The notes below the pieces were generated by a model. The model ran no database searches. It worked only from the letters and a program-made list of their open reading frames with translations, and was not told the DNA's origin. From the NCBI GenBank assembly GCA_030609965.1, contig JAUWSQ010000010.1:1-57524 (forward strand): a stretch of DNA of 57,524 nt, given 5' to 3'. Below, in pieces: positions 1 to 7,790 of this stretch. The DNA comes from Candidatus Fermentibacterota bacterium (GTDB taxonomy: Bacteria; Fermentibacterota; Fermentibacteria; Fermentibacterales; JCC-6). A program made the position numbers and the translations under genes. Numbering within the stretch: position 1 is the stretch's first letter; each line of letters begins with the position of its first letter.

Positions 1-184
1 GAACCTCACAAATGTTCGGTTTCCCGCACAAGTTAATTCTAAACGCTCTTGATCGAGCGGGGAACCTCACAAATGTTCGGTTTCCCGCACAAGTTAATTC
101 TAAACGCACTTGATCGAGCGGGGAACCTCACAAATGTTCGGTTTCCCGCGCTAGTTTTACAAAAAACTCCTATGCCGGAGCGGT
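1..184. repeat. 61-bp tandem repeat, runs off the left edge
   Basis: Two full copies (1-61, 62-122) differ at one base only (T47 versus A108). A third copy is identical for 27 bases (123-149) and then diverges, but ends at about 175-183 with a related CCGGAGCGG. The unit can form two hairpins: GGGAACC against GGTTTCCC with one bulge, and CGCTC against GAGCG around TTGAT. The variable base lies in the second stem. The array is cut by the window edge, so copy number is unknown. No gene overlaps it convincingly; the first gene on this side ends at 220. Confidence 0.9.
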
Positions 185-219
185 TGGTTATATCGCAATT
201 AGAGGGTCTTTTGTCAAGG

Positions 220-678
220 TCAGGGTTCTCTTGTTGTTACCCAGGCGTCCGTGAAACCCATGTTAACAAGAATCTGGGTGTAAGCAGCAGCATCTTCCAT
301 GGCAGGGAATGCACCTACTCTTACTTTCCAGAAACCTCCCTGATGATCGATAAACACAGGATGATTCACTTCTGCGGATACCGATTCCTTGAGACGTATT
401 GCGGTTTCTTCGTTTGTTGCCGCTGATATCTGAACTGTAAAATGTGTTCCTGACAGTATCTCCTCTTCGTATTCAACGGGGGTTTCTTCTCCGGGGATGG
501 TCATAGGGATAGGTTCGGGAAAATTCACAAAGGGGTCTCCCGTGTAACCAGGGGGATCGCCGTAGGGATCAATGGGGCCTGTTTCGGCGTTTGGATCGGT
601 GTTGTCCGGTGTTACGGTTGTATCACCACACGCAAGAAGAATTAAAACGGGAATCAGCAATATTATCGATTTATACAT
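220..678 (-). CDS. SPOR-domain lipoprotein
   Basis: A 152-residue exported lipoprotein. The N-terminus is a hydrophobic signal followed by the lipobox LLAC, lipidated on Cys17. A low-complexity linker rich in Pro, Asp and Glu (about 20-75) leads to a SPOR-like domain (about 78-152, starting THFTVQISA). SPOR domains bind denuded glycan strands of peptidoglycan, so the protein probably sits in the envelope at division sites or between membrane and wall; that role is inferred from the family. The start has a GGAGGG ribosome site 5 bases upstream and overlaps the end of the deoxyhypusine-synthase-like gene by 8 bases, making it the last gene of the truA/rluD operon. Confidence 0.8.
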   Translation of the reverse strand: MYKSIILLIPVLILLACGDTTVTPDNTDPNAETGPIDPYGDPPGYTGDPFVNFPEPIPMTIPGEETPVEYEEEILSGTHFTVQISAATNEETAIRLKESVSAEVNHPVFIDHQGGFWKVRVGAFPAMEDAAAYTQILVNMGFTDAWVTTREP

Positions 679-1615
679 AATTACCCTCCTCAGCTTCCAG
701 GAATATATCCAGCAGCGGGAGCATCAGTTCATGATGACCTGTCAGAACTATCTGTTCTCCTCCCAGAGCTCTTGTCGGTCTGAAGACTACATTGTTCAAA
801 GGTCTGTACTGCATTATCATGTCAAAGCTCGCTGCTGTAATATCACTGATATCGTAACCCAGATTGATTGCTGATGTCAGGAGCTTAAGAAATACTTCGG
901 GCATAATGACAGCGGAACCCGCATTGATGACCACCCCTGATGTGAGGGATGTAATCCTCTCCCCTAACAGATCAAAGTCTTTCTCCGCGGCACCAGCGAG
1001 TTTTCTCCAGCTGACATCCGGATAGGGATGGATGATATCTCCTCCAAGAGCTGGATGTACTGTAACGGGAATACCAGCCTCGCTGGCTGCGGCGAGGGGG
1101 CTTATTGCGGTATTGCCTTTCCTTCGGATGATCTGGTTGCCGAGAGCTTCACCAAGTCCAAGTTCATTATTGAATGCTGTATTTATTGCTTCGGCGTAAA
1201 TCTCTCCGGTTTCCTGCCACATACCAAAAGTGCCGTCCCTGATTCCCGCTTCCACATCCTCTGAAGTCTCACCGAAAAGAGCCATTTCAATATCATGGAT
1301 GGTTCCGGCTCCGTTTGTTGCAAGGCAGTTTATGGTACCGTTCTGGATCCACTTCACAAGAAGGGGGCCGAGCCCGCACTTTATGACATGTCCCCCGTAC
1401 ATGAAGATCCTTGAAGCTTCCGCGTCTTTAGCTTTAAAGATTGCCCGGGCGAGTTTCTTCATGTCCTTGACTGCGAGCACATCCGGCAGTGATCGAAGGA
1501 ATTCAGCAGTATCATTATTGTGAGGATTCCTCCAAAGAAGGCTGGAATCGACTTTGCTGGTTCGCTCCGCCAGGGATTTCAGTTTAAGCTTCTCTCTGTC
1601 GAAATCAGTACTCAA
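671..1615 (-). CDS. deoxyhypusine-synthase-like protein
   Basis: A 314-residue soluble protein. The segment about 60-115, with GGHVIKCGL followed by ATNGAGTIHDIEMALFG, resembles the NAD-binding part of deoxyhypusine synthase (there a TAGG-type loop after a strand-helix unit). The C-terminal part (about 180-310) has the matching succession of strands, and ends in a GHHELMLPLL segment like the synthase ADA..VFPLL motif. I see no lysine in the place of the catalytic lysine of the eukaryotic enzyme, so the reaction is uncertain; a spermidine- or agmatine-using relative is possible. The start is TTG, with GGAGGTG about 8 bases upstream, and the TTGA overlap with the truA stop suggests coupled translation. 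The family call is from memory of the fold pattern and is moderate. Confidence 0.5.
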   Translation of the reverse strand: MSTDFDREKLKLKSLAERTSKVDSSLLWRNPHNNDTAEFLRSLPDVLAVKDMKKLARAIFKAKDAEASRIFMYGGHVIKCGLGPLLVKWIQNGTINCLATNGAGTIHDIEMALFGETSEDVEAGIRDGTFGMWQETGEIYAEAINTAFNNELGLGEALGNQIIRRKGNTAISPLAAASEAGIPVTVHPALGGDIIHPYPDVSWRKLAGAAEKDFDLLGERITSLTSGVVINAGSAVIMPEVFLKLLTSAINLGYDISDITAASFDMIMQYRPLNNVVFRPTRALGGEQIVLTGHHELMLPLLDIFLEAEEGNYV

Positions 1616-2352
1616 TTGTACTTCACCTCCATAAGTGTCAGCCCTTTGCCCGGAAGCGAAACACCGGCACTGGCACGATCTTTCGTTTCAAGAAGCTCGG
1701 TTATGAGCTCAGGCTGAGCCGCTCCGGAACCGATACTGACCAGTGTTCCCGACCAGATTCTGACCATCCCTCTGAGAAACCTGTTGGCACGGATAAGGAA
1801 TGTCCAGCCTGAATCATCCTCAATAACATCCGCGCTGAGAACATTCACTATCCAATCGGAATTGTCGCTTCCTTCTTTTGCCATCGCCATCCAGTCGTTC
1901 CTGCCTCTTGAAAGTTCTGCGGCATTCTGCATATCAGACGTATTAAGTTCCCCAGATAGTGTCAGTGTATGGGAGTAACGATTCTGAAGAGGGTGTTTAT
2001 TCTTTTCAATGCGGTACCTGTAAAACCTTGAGACAGCCTGGAATCTAGCATGAAAAGAACTATCCACCTCCTCAACTTCGGTCACTGCGATGTCGAAAGG
2101 AAGCATTGCAGGTAAACCTGTTCGAATTCTTTCGAGTTTATCAAATTCCACATCAGCATGGGCAACCTGCCCCAGGGCATGCACTCCCGCATCGGTTCTG
2201 CCTGATCCTGTAATGGCAATCCTGCAGTTGCATAGTTTTTCGAGCACGGTTTCAATATCCCCCTGAACTGTTCTTACCTCCGGCTGACGCTGCCATCCGG
2301 AGAAATCGGTTCCGTCGTACTCGATCAGCATTTTTATCCTGATAGCAGACAT
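1612..2352 (-). CDS. truA: tRNA pseudouridine synthase A
   Basis: TruA converts uridines 38-40 of the tRNA anticodon stem-loop to pseudouridine. The 246-residue length is usual for the family. The hallmark GSGRTDAGVHALGQ is at residues 49-62, with Asp54 as the catalytic aspartate. The N-terminal YDGTDFSGWQRQP (12-24) and the C-terminal RANRFLRGMVR are also typical. It lies between a membrane-protein gene (3 bases upstream) and the deoxyhypusine-synthase-like gene (4-base overlap), in an operon that also carries an RluD-type enzyme, so two RNA-modification genes are co-transcribed. Confidence 0.95.
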   Translation of the reverse strand: MSAIRIKMLIEYDGTDFSGWQRQPEVRTVQGDIETVLEKLCNCRIAITGSGRTDAGVHALGQVAHADVEFDKLERIRTGLPAMLPFDIAVTEVEEVDSSFHARFQAVSRFYRYRIEKNKHPLQNRYSHTLTLSGELNTSDMQNAAELSRGRNDWMAMAKEGSDNSDWIVNVLSADVIEDDSGWTFLIRANRFLRGMVRIWSGTLVSIGSGAAQPELITELLETKDRASAGVSLPGKGLTLMEVKYN

Positions 2353-2355
2353 GAT

Positions 2356-2943
2356 TTACAGTACCCGCATGATACCGGCCAGAAGAATCAGCCAGACCAG
2401 GCATGCTGTCATAGCTGAAAGTGTATTCTGCCTGCTCATGCTGCCCTTCTCCGAAAGATCAATCTCGGAGACTGAAGAGAGAGCATTTGTAATAGAATCA
2501 CCGTAACTCCCGCCGTTATTTCTGCTATCGATGAATACTGTTTTGATCCTCTCTGAAAAAGGGCCTGCAAGAGATATCACCATAGCGAGGCTCTCGGGCA
2601 ATCCTGCAAAGTTCACCCTTCTCGAGACCGAGAACAGGAGTTCTGAAGCTCTTGAAGCTCCCAGTGCGCCGGACATGGATGCTCCTGCGGCAATAGCGGC
2701 TATCCACCTCAGTGATCTATCCACTAGAACGGTGTTTCCGGAAACTGCGCCCCATACCAGAACAAATACTGGAGCGGTGACCAGGAGAAGAATTCTCAAT
2801 GTTCCTCTTCTGGTTATACCGCACAGACCTGCTAACGGAAATATAAGATAGAACGGCAGTATCCAGATGTCGACTATGAACGCTGAAGCAGGGCCTGCGA
2901 TGAGGCCTGAAAAGAGAAGTATTGAGTAGGCTGTATCAGTCAT
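2356..2943 (-). CDS. integral membrane protein of unknown function
   Basis: A 195-residue hydrophobic protein with about five predicted membrane segments (roughly 8-25, 27-42, 48-66, 78-97 and 175-195) and a polar stretch at 125-170. The segment SRASELLFSVSRRVNFAGLP followed by a hydrophobic stretch recalls the coupling region of EcfT/CbiQ-type transporters, but the similarity is too weak for a call. It overlaps the rluD end by 8 bases and precedes truA by 3, so it is translated from the same transcript. No partner ATPase is adjacent. Confidence 0.6.
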   Translation of the reverse strand: MTDTAYSILLFSGLIAGPASAFIVDIWILPFYLIFPLAGLCGITRRGTLRILLLVTAPVFVLVWGAVSGNTVLVDRSLRWIAAIAAGASMSGALGASRASELLFSVSRRVNFAGLPESLAMVISLAGPFSERIKTVFIDSRNNGGSYGDSITNALSSVSEIDLSEKGSMSRQNTLSAMTACLVWLILLAGIMRVL

Positions 2944-3913
2944 TCATGTCCTTTTCAAGACGTTTCATCACCAGCCTGAATTCCAGAGGGGGCGCTTCAT
3001 TGAATTCCATCTCAACACCTGAGATCGGATGAATGAAACCGAGTGTCTCCGCATGGAGCATCTGATGTGTGGCAATACGGAGAACGTCTTTCAGCAGTTC
3101 CCTGTTACGGACTGTTGAGGGTATCTCCTTTGGATTACACCCGCCATACTTTAAATCTGCAATTATGGGGCAACCCTTTCGAACAGACAGGTGAACCCTT
3201 ATCTGATGGGTCCTGCCCGTCTCGAGCCTGCACTCGATCATGCTTGTATGCCTGAACCTGCGCAGAACCTGATAATTGGTGACAGCACGTTTCCCGGTTT
3301 CGAGCACGGTCATATTCTGCCGGTTATTAAGATCTCGTCCTATGGGTGCGTCAATTCTGTCCGCATCGGGGACTGGTGTATGCCAGATAAGCGCGATATA
3401 GCGACGTTTAACGGTTCTTGCAGAAAGCTGAGACGATAGACCGCGATGTGTAATATTGTCCTTGGCAACCATCATCAAACCGGTGGTATCCTTATCAAGT
3501 CTGTGCACGATTCCGGGGCGCAGCTCACCGGATATACCGGAAAGGTTATCACAGTGGGCAAGCAGCGCATTTACAAGGGTTCCCTTTTTGCAGGTTCCGG
3601 ATGGATGAATCACAAGGCCTGCCTGCTTGTTCAGCACGATTAGATGTTCATCTTCGAAAACAACGTCCAATTCGATATTCTCCGGAGACATATCTACAGG
3701 AACCGCGTCAGGAATTTCCAGGTGTATATCCTGGTTAAGCTGAACACTGAATGCGGATTTTGTAACCGGCACACCATCAACAGATACATGCCCATTCGAG
3801 ATGAGAGTGCTGATGTAGCTCCGGCTCTCTTCTATATCATCCTGCATAACAAGATATGTATCAAGACGAAGCCCTTTCTCCCCGTCTTCAACCGTACTTG
3901 TGAAATACTCCAA
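2936..3913 (-). CDS. rluD: RluA/RluD-family 23S rRNA pseudouridine synthase
   Basis: A 325-residue enzyme with an N-terminal S4 RNA-binding domain (about 15-75) and a RluA-type catalytic domain. The catalytic motif HRLDKDTTGL is at 137-146 with Asp140, and GRTHQIRVH follows in the second half. Family members isomerise uridines in helix 69 of 23S rRNA (RluD) or other rRNA and tRNA sites; the exact target cannot be read from sequence. The start appears to be TTG two bases after the upstream parvulin gene. The stop overlaps the next membrane-protein gene. Confidence 0.88.
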   Translation of the reverse strand: MEYFTSTVEDGEKGLRLDTYLVMQDDIEESRSYISTLISNGHVSVDGVPVTKSAFSVQLNQDIHLEIPDAVPVDMSPENIELDVVFEDEHLIVLNKQAGLVIHPSGTCKKGTLVNALLAHCDNLSGISGELRPGIVHRLDKDTTGLMMVAKDNITHRGLSSQLSARTVKRRYIALIWHTPVPDADRIDAPIGRDLNNRQNMTVLETGKRAVTNYQVLRRFRHTSMIECRLETGRTHQIRVHLSVRKGCPIIADLKYGGCNPKEIPSTVRNRELLKDVLRIATHQMLHAETLGFIHPISGVEMEFNEAPPLEFRLVMKRLEKDMND

Positions 3914-3915
3914 GG

Positions 3916-4395
3916 CTAACCGCCCAGCCGTTTCACAAGGTGATAACCGAAGCGAGTTCTGATAATCCCGGACATATCTCCCGGTTCCAGAGCGGAGATC
4001 GTACTGTCCAGTTCCTCCGTAATGGCTCCGCTCGTAAAATCGGGTAATCTTCCACTGTCCGCTGCTGAGGTGCAGTGGGAATAATTGAAAGCCATTTCCT
4101 CGAAGGTGACCCGCCCGGAAAGTATTTCATCCCGGATATCCCGCATAATTCTCAGAGCATTCCCCTCATCGCCTGACATGCTGTCTTGGGGGGCGGTATT
4201 CCATGTTATCAGAATATGCGCAGCTCTGAAGAATTCGGTTTCAGTGGCCGATACCGGATCGAGCGAAGTACCGGCAACTATCATATCAGGATCTGGTGAA
4301 GCATCTGCACCGGTATCATCACTGAAGCCGCAGGACAACACCAGCAACGAGGCCAGACAGGAACCGGCGACTGTCATGCTTAAAATGCGAGTCAT
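3916..4395 (-). CDS. parvulin-type peptidyl-prolyl isomerase lipoprotein
   Basis: A 159-residue lipoprotein with lipobox VLSC (Cys22), a short acidic linker and one parvulin (PPIC) domain at about 57-157. Visible motifs are AAHILITW at the first strand, an NYSHCTSA segment containing Cys108, and the C-terminal FGYHLVKRLGG. Cys108 aligns with the active-site cysteine of Pin1-type parvulins. It probably assists folding of exported proteins at an envelope membrane (inference). It is the first gene of the minus-strand truA operon, with GGAGG 6 bases before the ATG. A second, two-domain protein of the same design lies at 12776-13555. Confidence 0.82.
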   Translation of the reverse strand: MTRILSMTVAGSCLASLLVLSCGFSDDTGADASPDPDMIVAGTSLDPVSATETEFFRAAHILITWNTAPQDSMSGDEGNALRIMRDIRDEILSGRVTFEEMAFNYSHCTSAADSGRLPDFTSGAITEELDSTISALEPGDMSGIIRTRFGYHLVKRLGG

Positions 4396-4441
4396 CAGTA
4401 TCCTCCAGATAGGTATTTACGTACTATGTATTTCCATAATT

Positions 4442-4508
4442 ATCTGCTAAGCTGAATCACGTCAGTTGACATTAGCAGATTTGGCCATATTCATTCTGTG
4501 AATATAAT
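4442..4508. promoter_or_regulatory. 9-bp inverted repeat and promoter elements in a divergent spacer
   Basis: ATCTGCTAA (4442-4450) and TTAGCAGAT (4472-4480) are perfect inverted copies with half-sites 30 bp apart, about three helical turns. A TTGACA (4466-4471) lies between and beside them, and a TATAAT (4503-4508) lies downstream, preceded by TTGGCC (4481-4486) at 16 bp. The pair sits between the parvulin-truA operon (minus) and the aminotransferase (plus), so one regulator could act on both. The regulator is unknown. Confidence 0.5.
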
Positions 4509-4556
4509 ACGATATTATATGAACACATCGTTAAGGTCACCGAAAGGAGTCAATAA

Positions 4557-5759
4557 GTGAACAGACAGGATTACTTTTCAGACCGCGCTCTTGGAATGAA
4601 GAGGTCAGTTATCAGAGAATTGCTGAAACTCACCGCTAAACCGGGAATAATTTCGTTTGCCGGGGGATTGCCCGCACCTGCTACTTTTCCCGTGAAATAC
4701 GTTGAAGCGGCCGTTGACACTGTAATTGAGAACGAACACGCCACTGCACTCCAGTACGGTCCAACGGAAGGTGATGCAAGACTCCGCGAGGATCTTTCGC
4801 TGATAATGCGGACTGACGGAATCAAGACTTCTCCGGATCACATTCTAATTACAACCGCCTCGCAGCAGGGGCTTGATCTCGTAGCAAAGATATTCTTCAA
4901 TCCTGGTGATACCTGCATAACCGGTTCTCCTACATATCTTGGCGGTCTACAGGCTTTCAAGAGTTACCAGGGAGTTTCTGTAGGCGTTGAGCTGGATGAT
5001 CATGGGATGATACCAGAGAAGCTTCAGGAAACCATAGAAAAGCTTGAACGTGAAGGCCGCAGGCCAAAATTCATATATATAATTCCTGATTTCCAGAATC
5101 CTGCAGGTGTGACAATACCAGAATCAAGAAGGCGAGAAATTCTTGAAATTGCCCATAAGGGTGAATATCTGATAGTTGAAGACACTCCATACAGGCAGCT
5201 TAGATACAGTGGTGAACACCAGGCCACATTCCAGTCCATGGACCCTGATATGGTTCTCTCCCTCTATACATTCTCCAAGATACTGCTTCCGGGTTTCCGC
5301 CTTGGATGGGCATGCGGACCGCATTGGCTGGTCGATAAGATGATAATGGCCAAACAGGCAGTTGACCTCTGCACACCGCCTTTCAACCAGGCCATTACTC
5401 ACGCCATGCTTGTGAACGGTGCCCTTGAGAAAGGGCTTGAGAATACTATAGCGCTTTACAGTAAAAAGAAAGATATCATGCTGGAATGCCTTGCGAAGGA
5501 ATTCGCTGATATGCCTGATGTCAGATGGACAAAACCTGAGGGCGGGCTATTCCTCTGGCTTACACTGCCGGATGGGATGAGCGCAGACGATCTTTTCCAG
5601 AAAGCCGTCGATGAGAATGTAGCGTACGTTCCGGGCAGCGCCTTCTTCCCGAATAACGATGACTTTCAGAGCATGCGCCTGAACTTCAGCTACGCCAGCG
5701 AAGAACAGATCGCTGAGGGAGTAAAAAGACTGGCAGGTGTTGTCCGCGAAAATCAATGA
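4557..5759 (+). CDS. PLP-dependent aminotransferase, fold type I (LysN/aminoadipate-like)
   Basis: A 400-residue class I/II aminotransferase. PLP-binding residues are visible: Asn181 in PDFQNPAGV, Asp209 in VEDTPYRQLRY, the Schiff-base Lys241 in YTFSKILLPGFRLGW and Arg248. The overall pattern, including SFAGGLPAPATFP and LQYGPTEGDARLRE near the N-terminus, fits the 2-aminoadipate/LysN and MocR-related branch, whose members use 2-oxoglutarate with aromatic, branched-chain or aminoadipate substrates. The substrate cannot be fixed here. The start is GTG with AGGAG 7 bases upstream. It appears to be a single-gene unit ending in a strong hairpin at 5781-5804. Confidence 0.88.
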   Translation: MNRQDYFSDRALGMKRSVIRELLKLTAKPGIISFAGGLPAPATFPVKYVEAAVDTVIENEHATALQYGPTEGDARLREDLSLIMRTDGIKTSPDHILITTASQQGLDLVAKIFFNPGDTCITGSPTYLGGLQAFKSYQGVSVGVELDDHGMIPEKLQETIEKLEREGRRPKFIYIIPDFQNPAGVTIPESRRREILEIAHKGEYLIVEDTPYRQLRYSGEHQATFQSMDPDMVLSLYTFSKILLPGFRLGWACGPHWLVDKMIMAKQAVDLCTPPFNQAITHAMLVNGALEKGLENTIALYSKKKDIMLECLAKEFADMPDVRWTKPEGGLFLWLTLPDGMSADDLFQKAVDENVAYVPGSAFFPNNDDFQSMRLNFSYASEEQIAEGVKRLAGVVRENQ

Positions 5760-5780
5760 GAGATAGCTTACCCGAGTATG

Positions 5781-5804
5781 AAGGCGGGACCCGAGTCCCG
5801 CCTT
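5781..5804 (+). terminator. hairpin after the aminotransferase gene
   Basis: A perfect 10-bp stem AAGGCGGGAC / GTCCCGCCTT with the tetraloop CCGA, starting 21 bases after the stop codon. The right arm ends in only three T, so it may be a weak intrinsic terminator or a transcript-stabilising hairpin. Confidence 0.7.
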
Positions 5805-5827
5805 TGATAGCATAAACGGAGTTTTAC

Positions 5828-6925
5828 TTGCCTGAAGGAAACAGAACTGATATAACTGAGCATCTGAAAAAGGATCAGCCACCGGAAGCTCCAGGATTCG
5901 ACAGGACTAAGATCCGTAAAGGACTAATCATCTTCATCCTTCTGACTGTCACCGCGCTCACGGCGATATTCCTGAAGACACATACAGGCGACACTCTGAA
6001 CGCGCTCAAGAACTTCAACCTGGGTTACCTTGCTATAGTACTGCTTCTCTCTTCCATCGATATGTGTCTTGGAGCTTTCCGGAACCATATCTACTTCATG
6101 AAACTTGTTCCGGAAATGAAATTTATGGTGAGTTTCCGGGCTAACCTGGCGAATATCTTCATGGGAGCGGTCACCCCATCTCAGAGTGCGGGAGGACCTG
6201 CCCAGATGTACATATACTACAGGGCAGGTGTTTCGGTTGGGAAATCCCTTTCGGTAAGCCTGCTCAACTTACTTGGAACGTTGATCTTCTTCATCGTCGC
6301 CGCAGTTCTGGCACTCAGCGTTCTTGGTGACACATTCAGCAGAACAATGCACAGCCTGATCATCTTCTGTTTCATCGTATTCGTTACCGAGCTTATCGTT
6401 GTCGTACTGATAGTACTGAGGCCAGGCCTCTTTCTGAAGTTTGCGACATGGCTCGCGAAGAAACTCTGCTCCTGGGTGCCCAGATTCGAGTACAGCATTC
6501 ACAAAATAACCGACCGAATCATTACTGAAGTTACCGCGTACAGGGACTCATGCAGACTCTTTATAACCGAGCATCCATACATCCTGATACTGTCCATCTT
6601 CCTGACCTGGGTACTCTATCTGAACAAGTTCATCCTTGCTTATTTCATAATGCTCGGGCTTGGGTCATCCGGGCATTTCGTTCAGGTACTCGCTATACAG
6701 ACGCTGGTTCTCTTCATCTGCTATTTCTCCCCAAGTCCGGGGGCAAGCGGTGTGGCTGAACTCAGTATTGCAGCTCTCATGGCTTCTGTAATGAGTACGG
6801 ATACACTAAGTGTCTTTACTCTTCTTCAGCGTTTCTTTCTCCTGTATATACCTGTGATACTGGGTGCCATCGTAGTCTTCAGAGCGGCAGGTTCATCCCT
6901 GAAACAGAAAAAGCCTCCAACTTAA
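5828..6925 (+). CDS. flippase-like / LPG-synthase-type membrane protein (UPF0104 family)
   Basis: A 365-residue integral membrane protein with about eight hydrophobic segments. The pattern matches the lysylphosphatidylglycerol-synthase transmembrane domain family: a conserved segment NIFMGAVTPSQSAGGPAQMY near 112-131 and a late YFSPSPGASGVAELS near 298. Members lacking the soluble aminoacyl-transfer domain, as here, are proposed to move lipids or lipid-linked intermediates across the inner membrane. The start is TTG with CGGAG 6 bases upstream. It is convergent with the gene at 6936 with a 10-base gap. Confidence 0.82.
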   Translation: MPEGNRTDITEHLKKDQPPEAPGFDRTKIRKGLIIFILLTVTALTAIFLKTHTGDTLNALKNFNLGYLAIVLLLSSIDMCLGAFRNHIYFMKLVPEMKFMVSFRANLANIFMGAVTPSQSAGGPAQMYIYYRAGVSVGKSLSVSLLNLLGTLIFFIVAAVLALSVLGDTFSRTMHSLIIFCFIVFVTELIVVVLIVLRPGLFLKFATWLAKKLCSWVPRFEYSIHKITDRIITEVTAYRDSCRLFITEHPYILILSIFLTWVLYLNKFILAYFIMLGLGSSGHFVQVLAIQTLVLFICYFSPSPGASGVAELSIAALMASVMSTDTLSVFTLLQRFFLLYIPVILGAIVVFRAAGSSLKQKKPPT

Positions 6926-6935
6926 GGTACTGGCT

Positions 6936-7310
6936 TCAACTCCTCATACTGCAAAGATGGTTGAGGAATTCCTCCCCCCTCTTGAGGTAAAGGAGCAGTT
7001 CCCGCTCACCTCCCGATGGAAGGCTGAATACGACTGAGATTTCATTGTATCCGAAATAATTCTTCCTTTTCTCAACCGACTTGATATCGGTGATAGGAAT
7101 TGTATGCTCAAGGTCAGCATTGAACGGTTTGGCCAGCAGGCCGAAAAGACCGTGGAGTTTTACCTGAAAGTGGGTGGCGGAAAGATTGACCGTTATGCAT
7201 TTCCAGGTATTCACAGATTTTGTCCAGCCATTCTTCTGTGATTGCGCCATGGCGTACTGCTCCTGGAATAGCAGACTGCCTTCAGACATCCCTTCATATT
7301 TCGCGCTCAT
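6936..7310 (-). CDS. hypothetical protein, PH-like fold possible
   Basis: A 124-residue soluble protein not recognised by name. The centre and C-terminal half consist of alternating strands (ITVNLSATHFQVKLHGL, then HTIPITDIKSVEKRKNYFGY, then EISVVFSLP) and a last helix, a succession like the small PH-like domains of bacteria. No catalytic motif and no signal peptide are visible. GGGAG lies about 6 bases before the ATG. It stands alone between the convergent flippase-like gene and the FMN-binding protein gene. Confidence 0.6.
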   Translation of the reverse strand: MSAKYEGMSEGSLLFQEQYAMAQSQKNGWTKSVNTWKCITVNLSATHFQVKLHGLFGLLAKPFNADLEHTIPITDIKSVEKRKNYFGYNEISVVFSLPSGGERELLLYLKRGEEFLNHLCSMRS

Positions 7311-7377
7311 ACTATCTCCCTGTGTTCTTGTTATTCAGGACCCCACCGTAAGAATGGACTCCCGCTGTCTAATCCTA

Positions 7378-7770
7378 TCAATTCTTATCAGATAATGCTT
7401 TATAAACAGCAATCATTATACACCTGCTGCTGCTAGTTGCGCCTGAAACAGCGTCGACAAGGGGGGTCTGTGCTTCGAGTATAAGATCCAAAGTCTCTAA
7501 AGCTTCGTAACCGGGTCCGCCCCGCTGCTCAACTATATTAATGTCTGTAATCCGGTTATCAGACACCGTTACGTCCAGAGTAACCGAGACAAGGAAATCC
7601 CCGAAACTACCTGAGAAAACACCATCATCGATCTCCTGCAGGTTCACCCACTCTACTCTCTCTTCTCTGAAGGCCCGGACCATCTTATCGTAGCGGATCT
7701 TGAAAACCCCTCCTGCAATTATCAGAACTCCAACGATAACAGTAAGGATTATTAACACTCTTTTCTTCAC
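7378..7770 (-). CDS. membrane-anchored FMN-binding-domain protein
   Basis: A single N-terminal membrane helix (residues 5-22) is followed by an FMN_bind domain. The motif DAVSGATSSSR (SGAT at 109-112) is the signature where RnfG/NqrC-type proteins attach FMN covalently to threonine. GGPGYEALETLDLILEAQ precedes it as usual. I chose GTG at 7770 because GGAGG lies 5 bases upstream; the frame extends to a TTG at 7800 with no suitable spacing. Role: probably electron transfer on the outer face of the membrane, needing a flavin transferase (ApbE), which is not in this window. It follows the diguanylate cyclase gene. Confidence 0.8.
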   Translation of the reverse strand: MKKRVLIILTVIVGVLIIAGGVFKIRYDKMVRAFREERVEWVNLQEIDDGVFSGSFGDFLVSVTLDVTVSDNRITDINIVEQRGGPGYEALETLDLILEAQTPLVDAVSGATSSSRCIMIAVYKALSDKN

Positions 7771-7790
7771 GGAGCCCTCCTCTGCACTTT

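Noticed and set aside
1..184. CRISPR array
   Set aside because: The whole 61-bp unit is conserved, with no variable spacer between repeats, and no cas gene is near.
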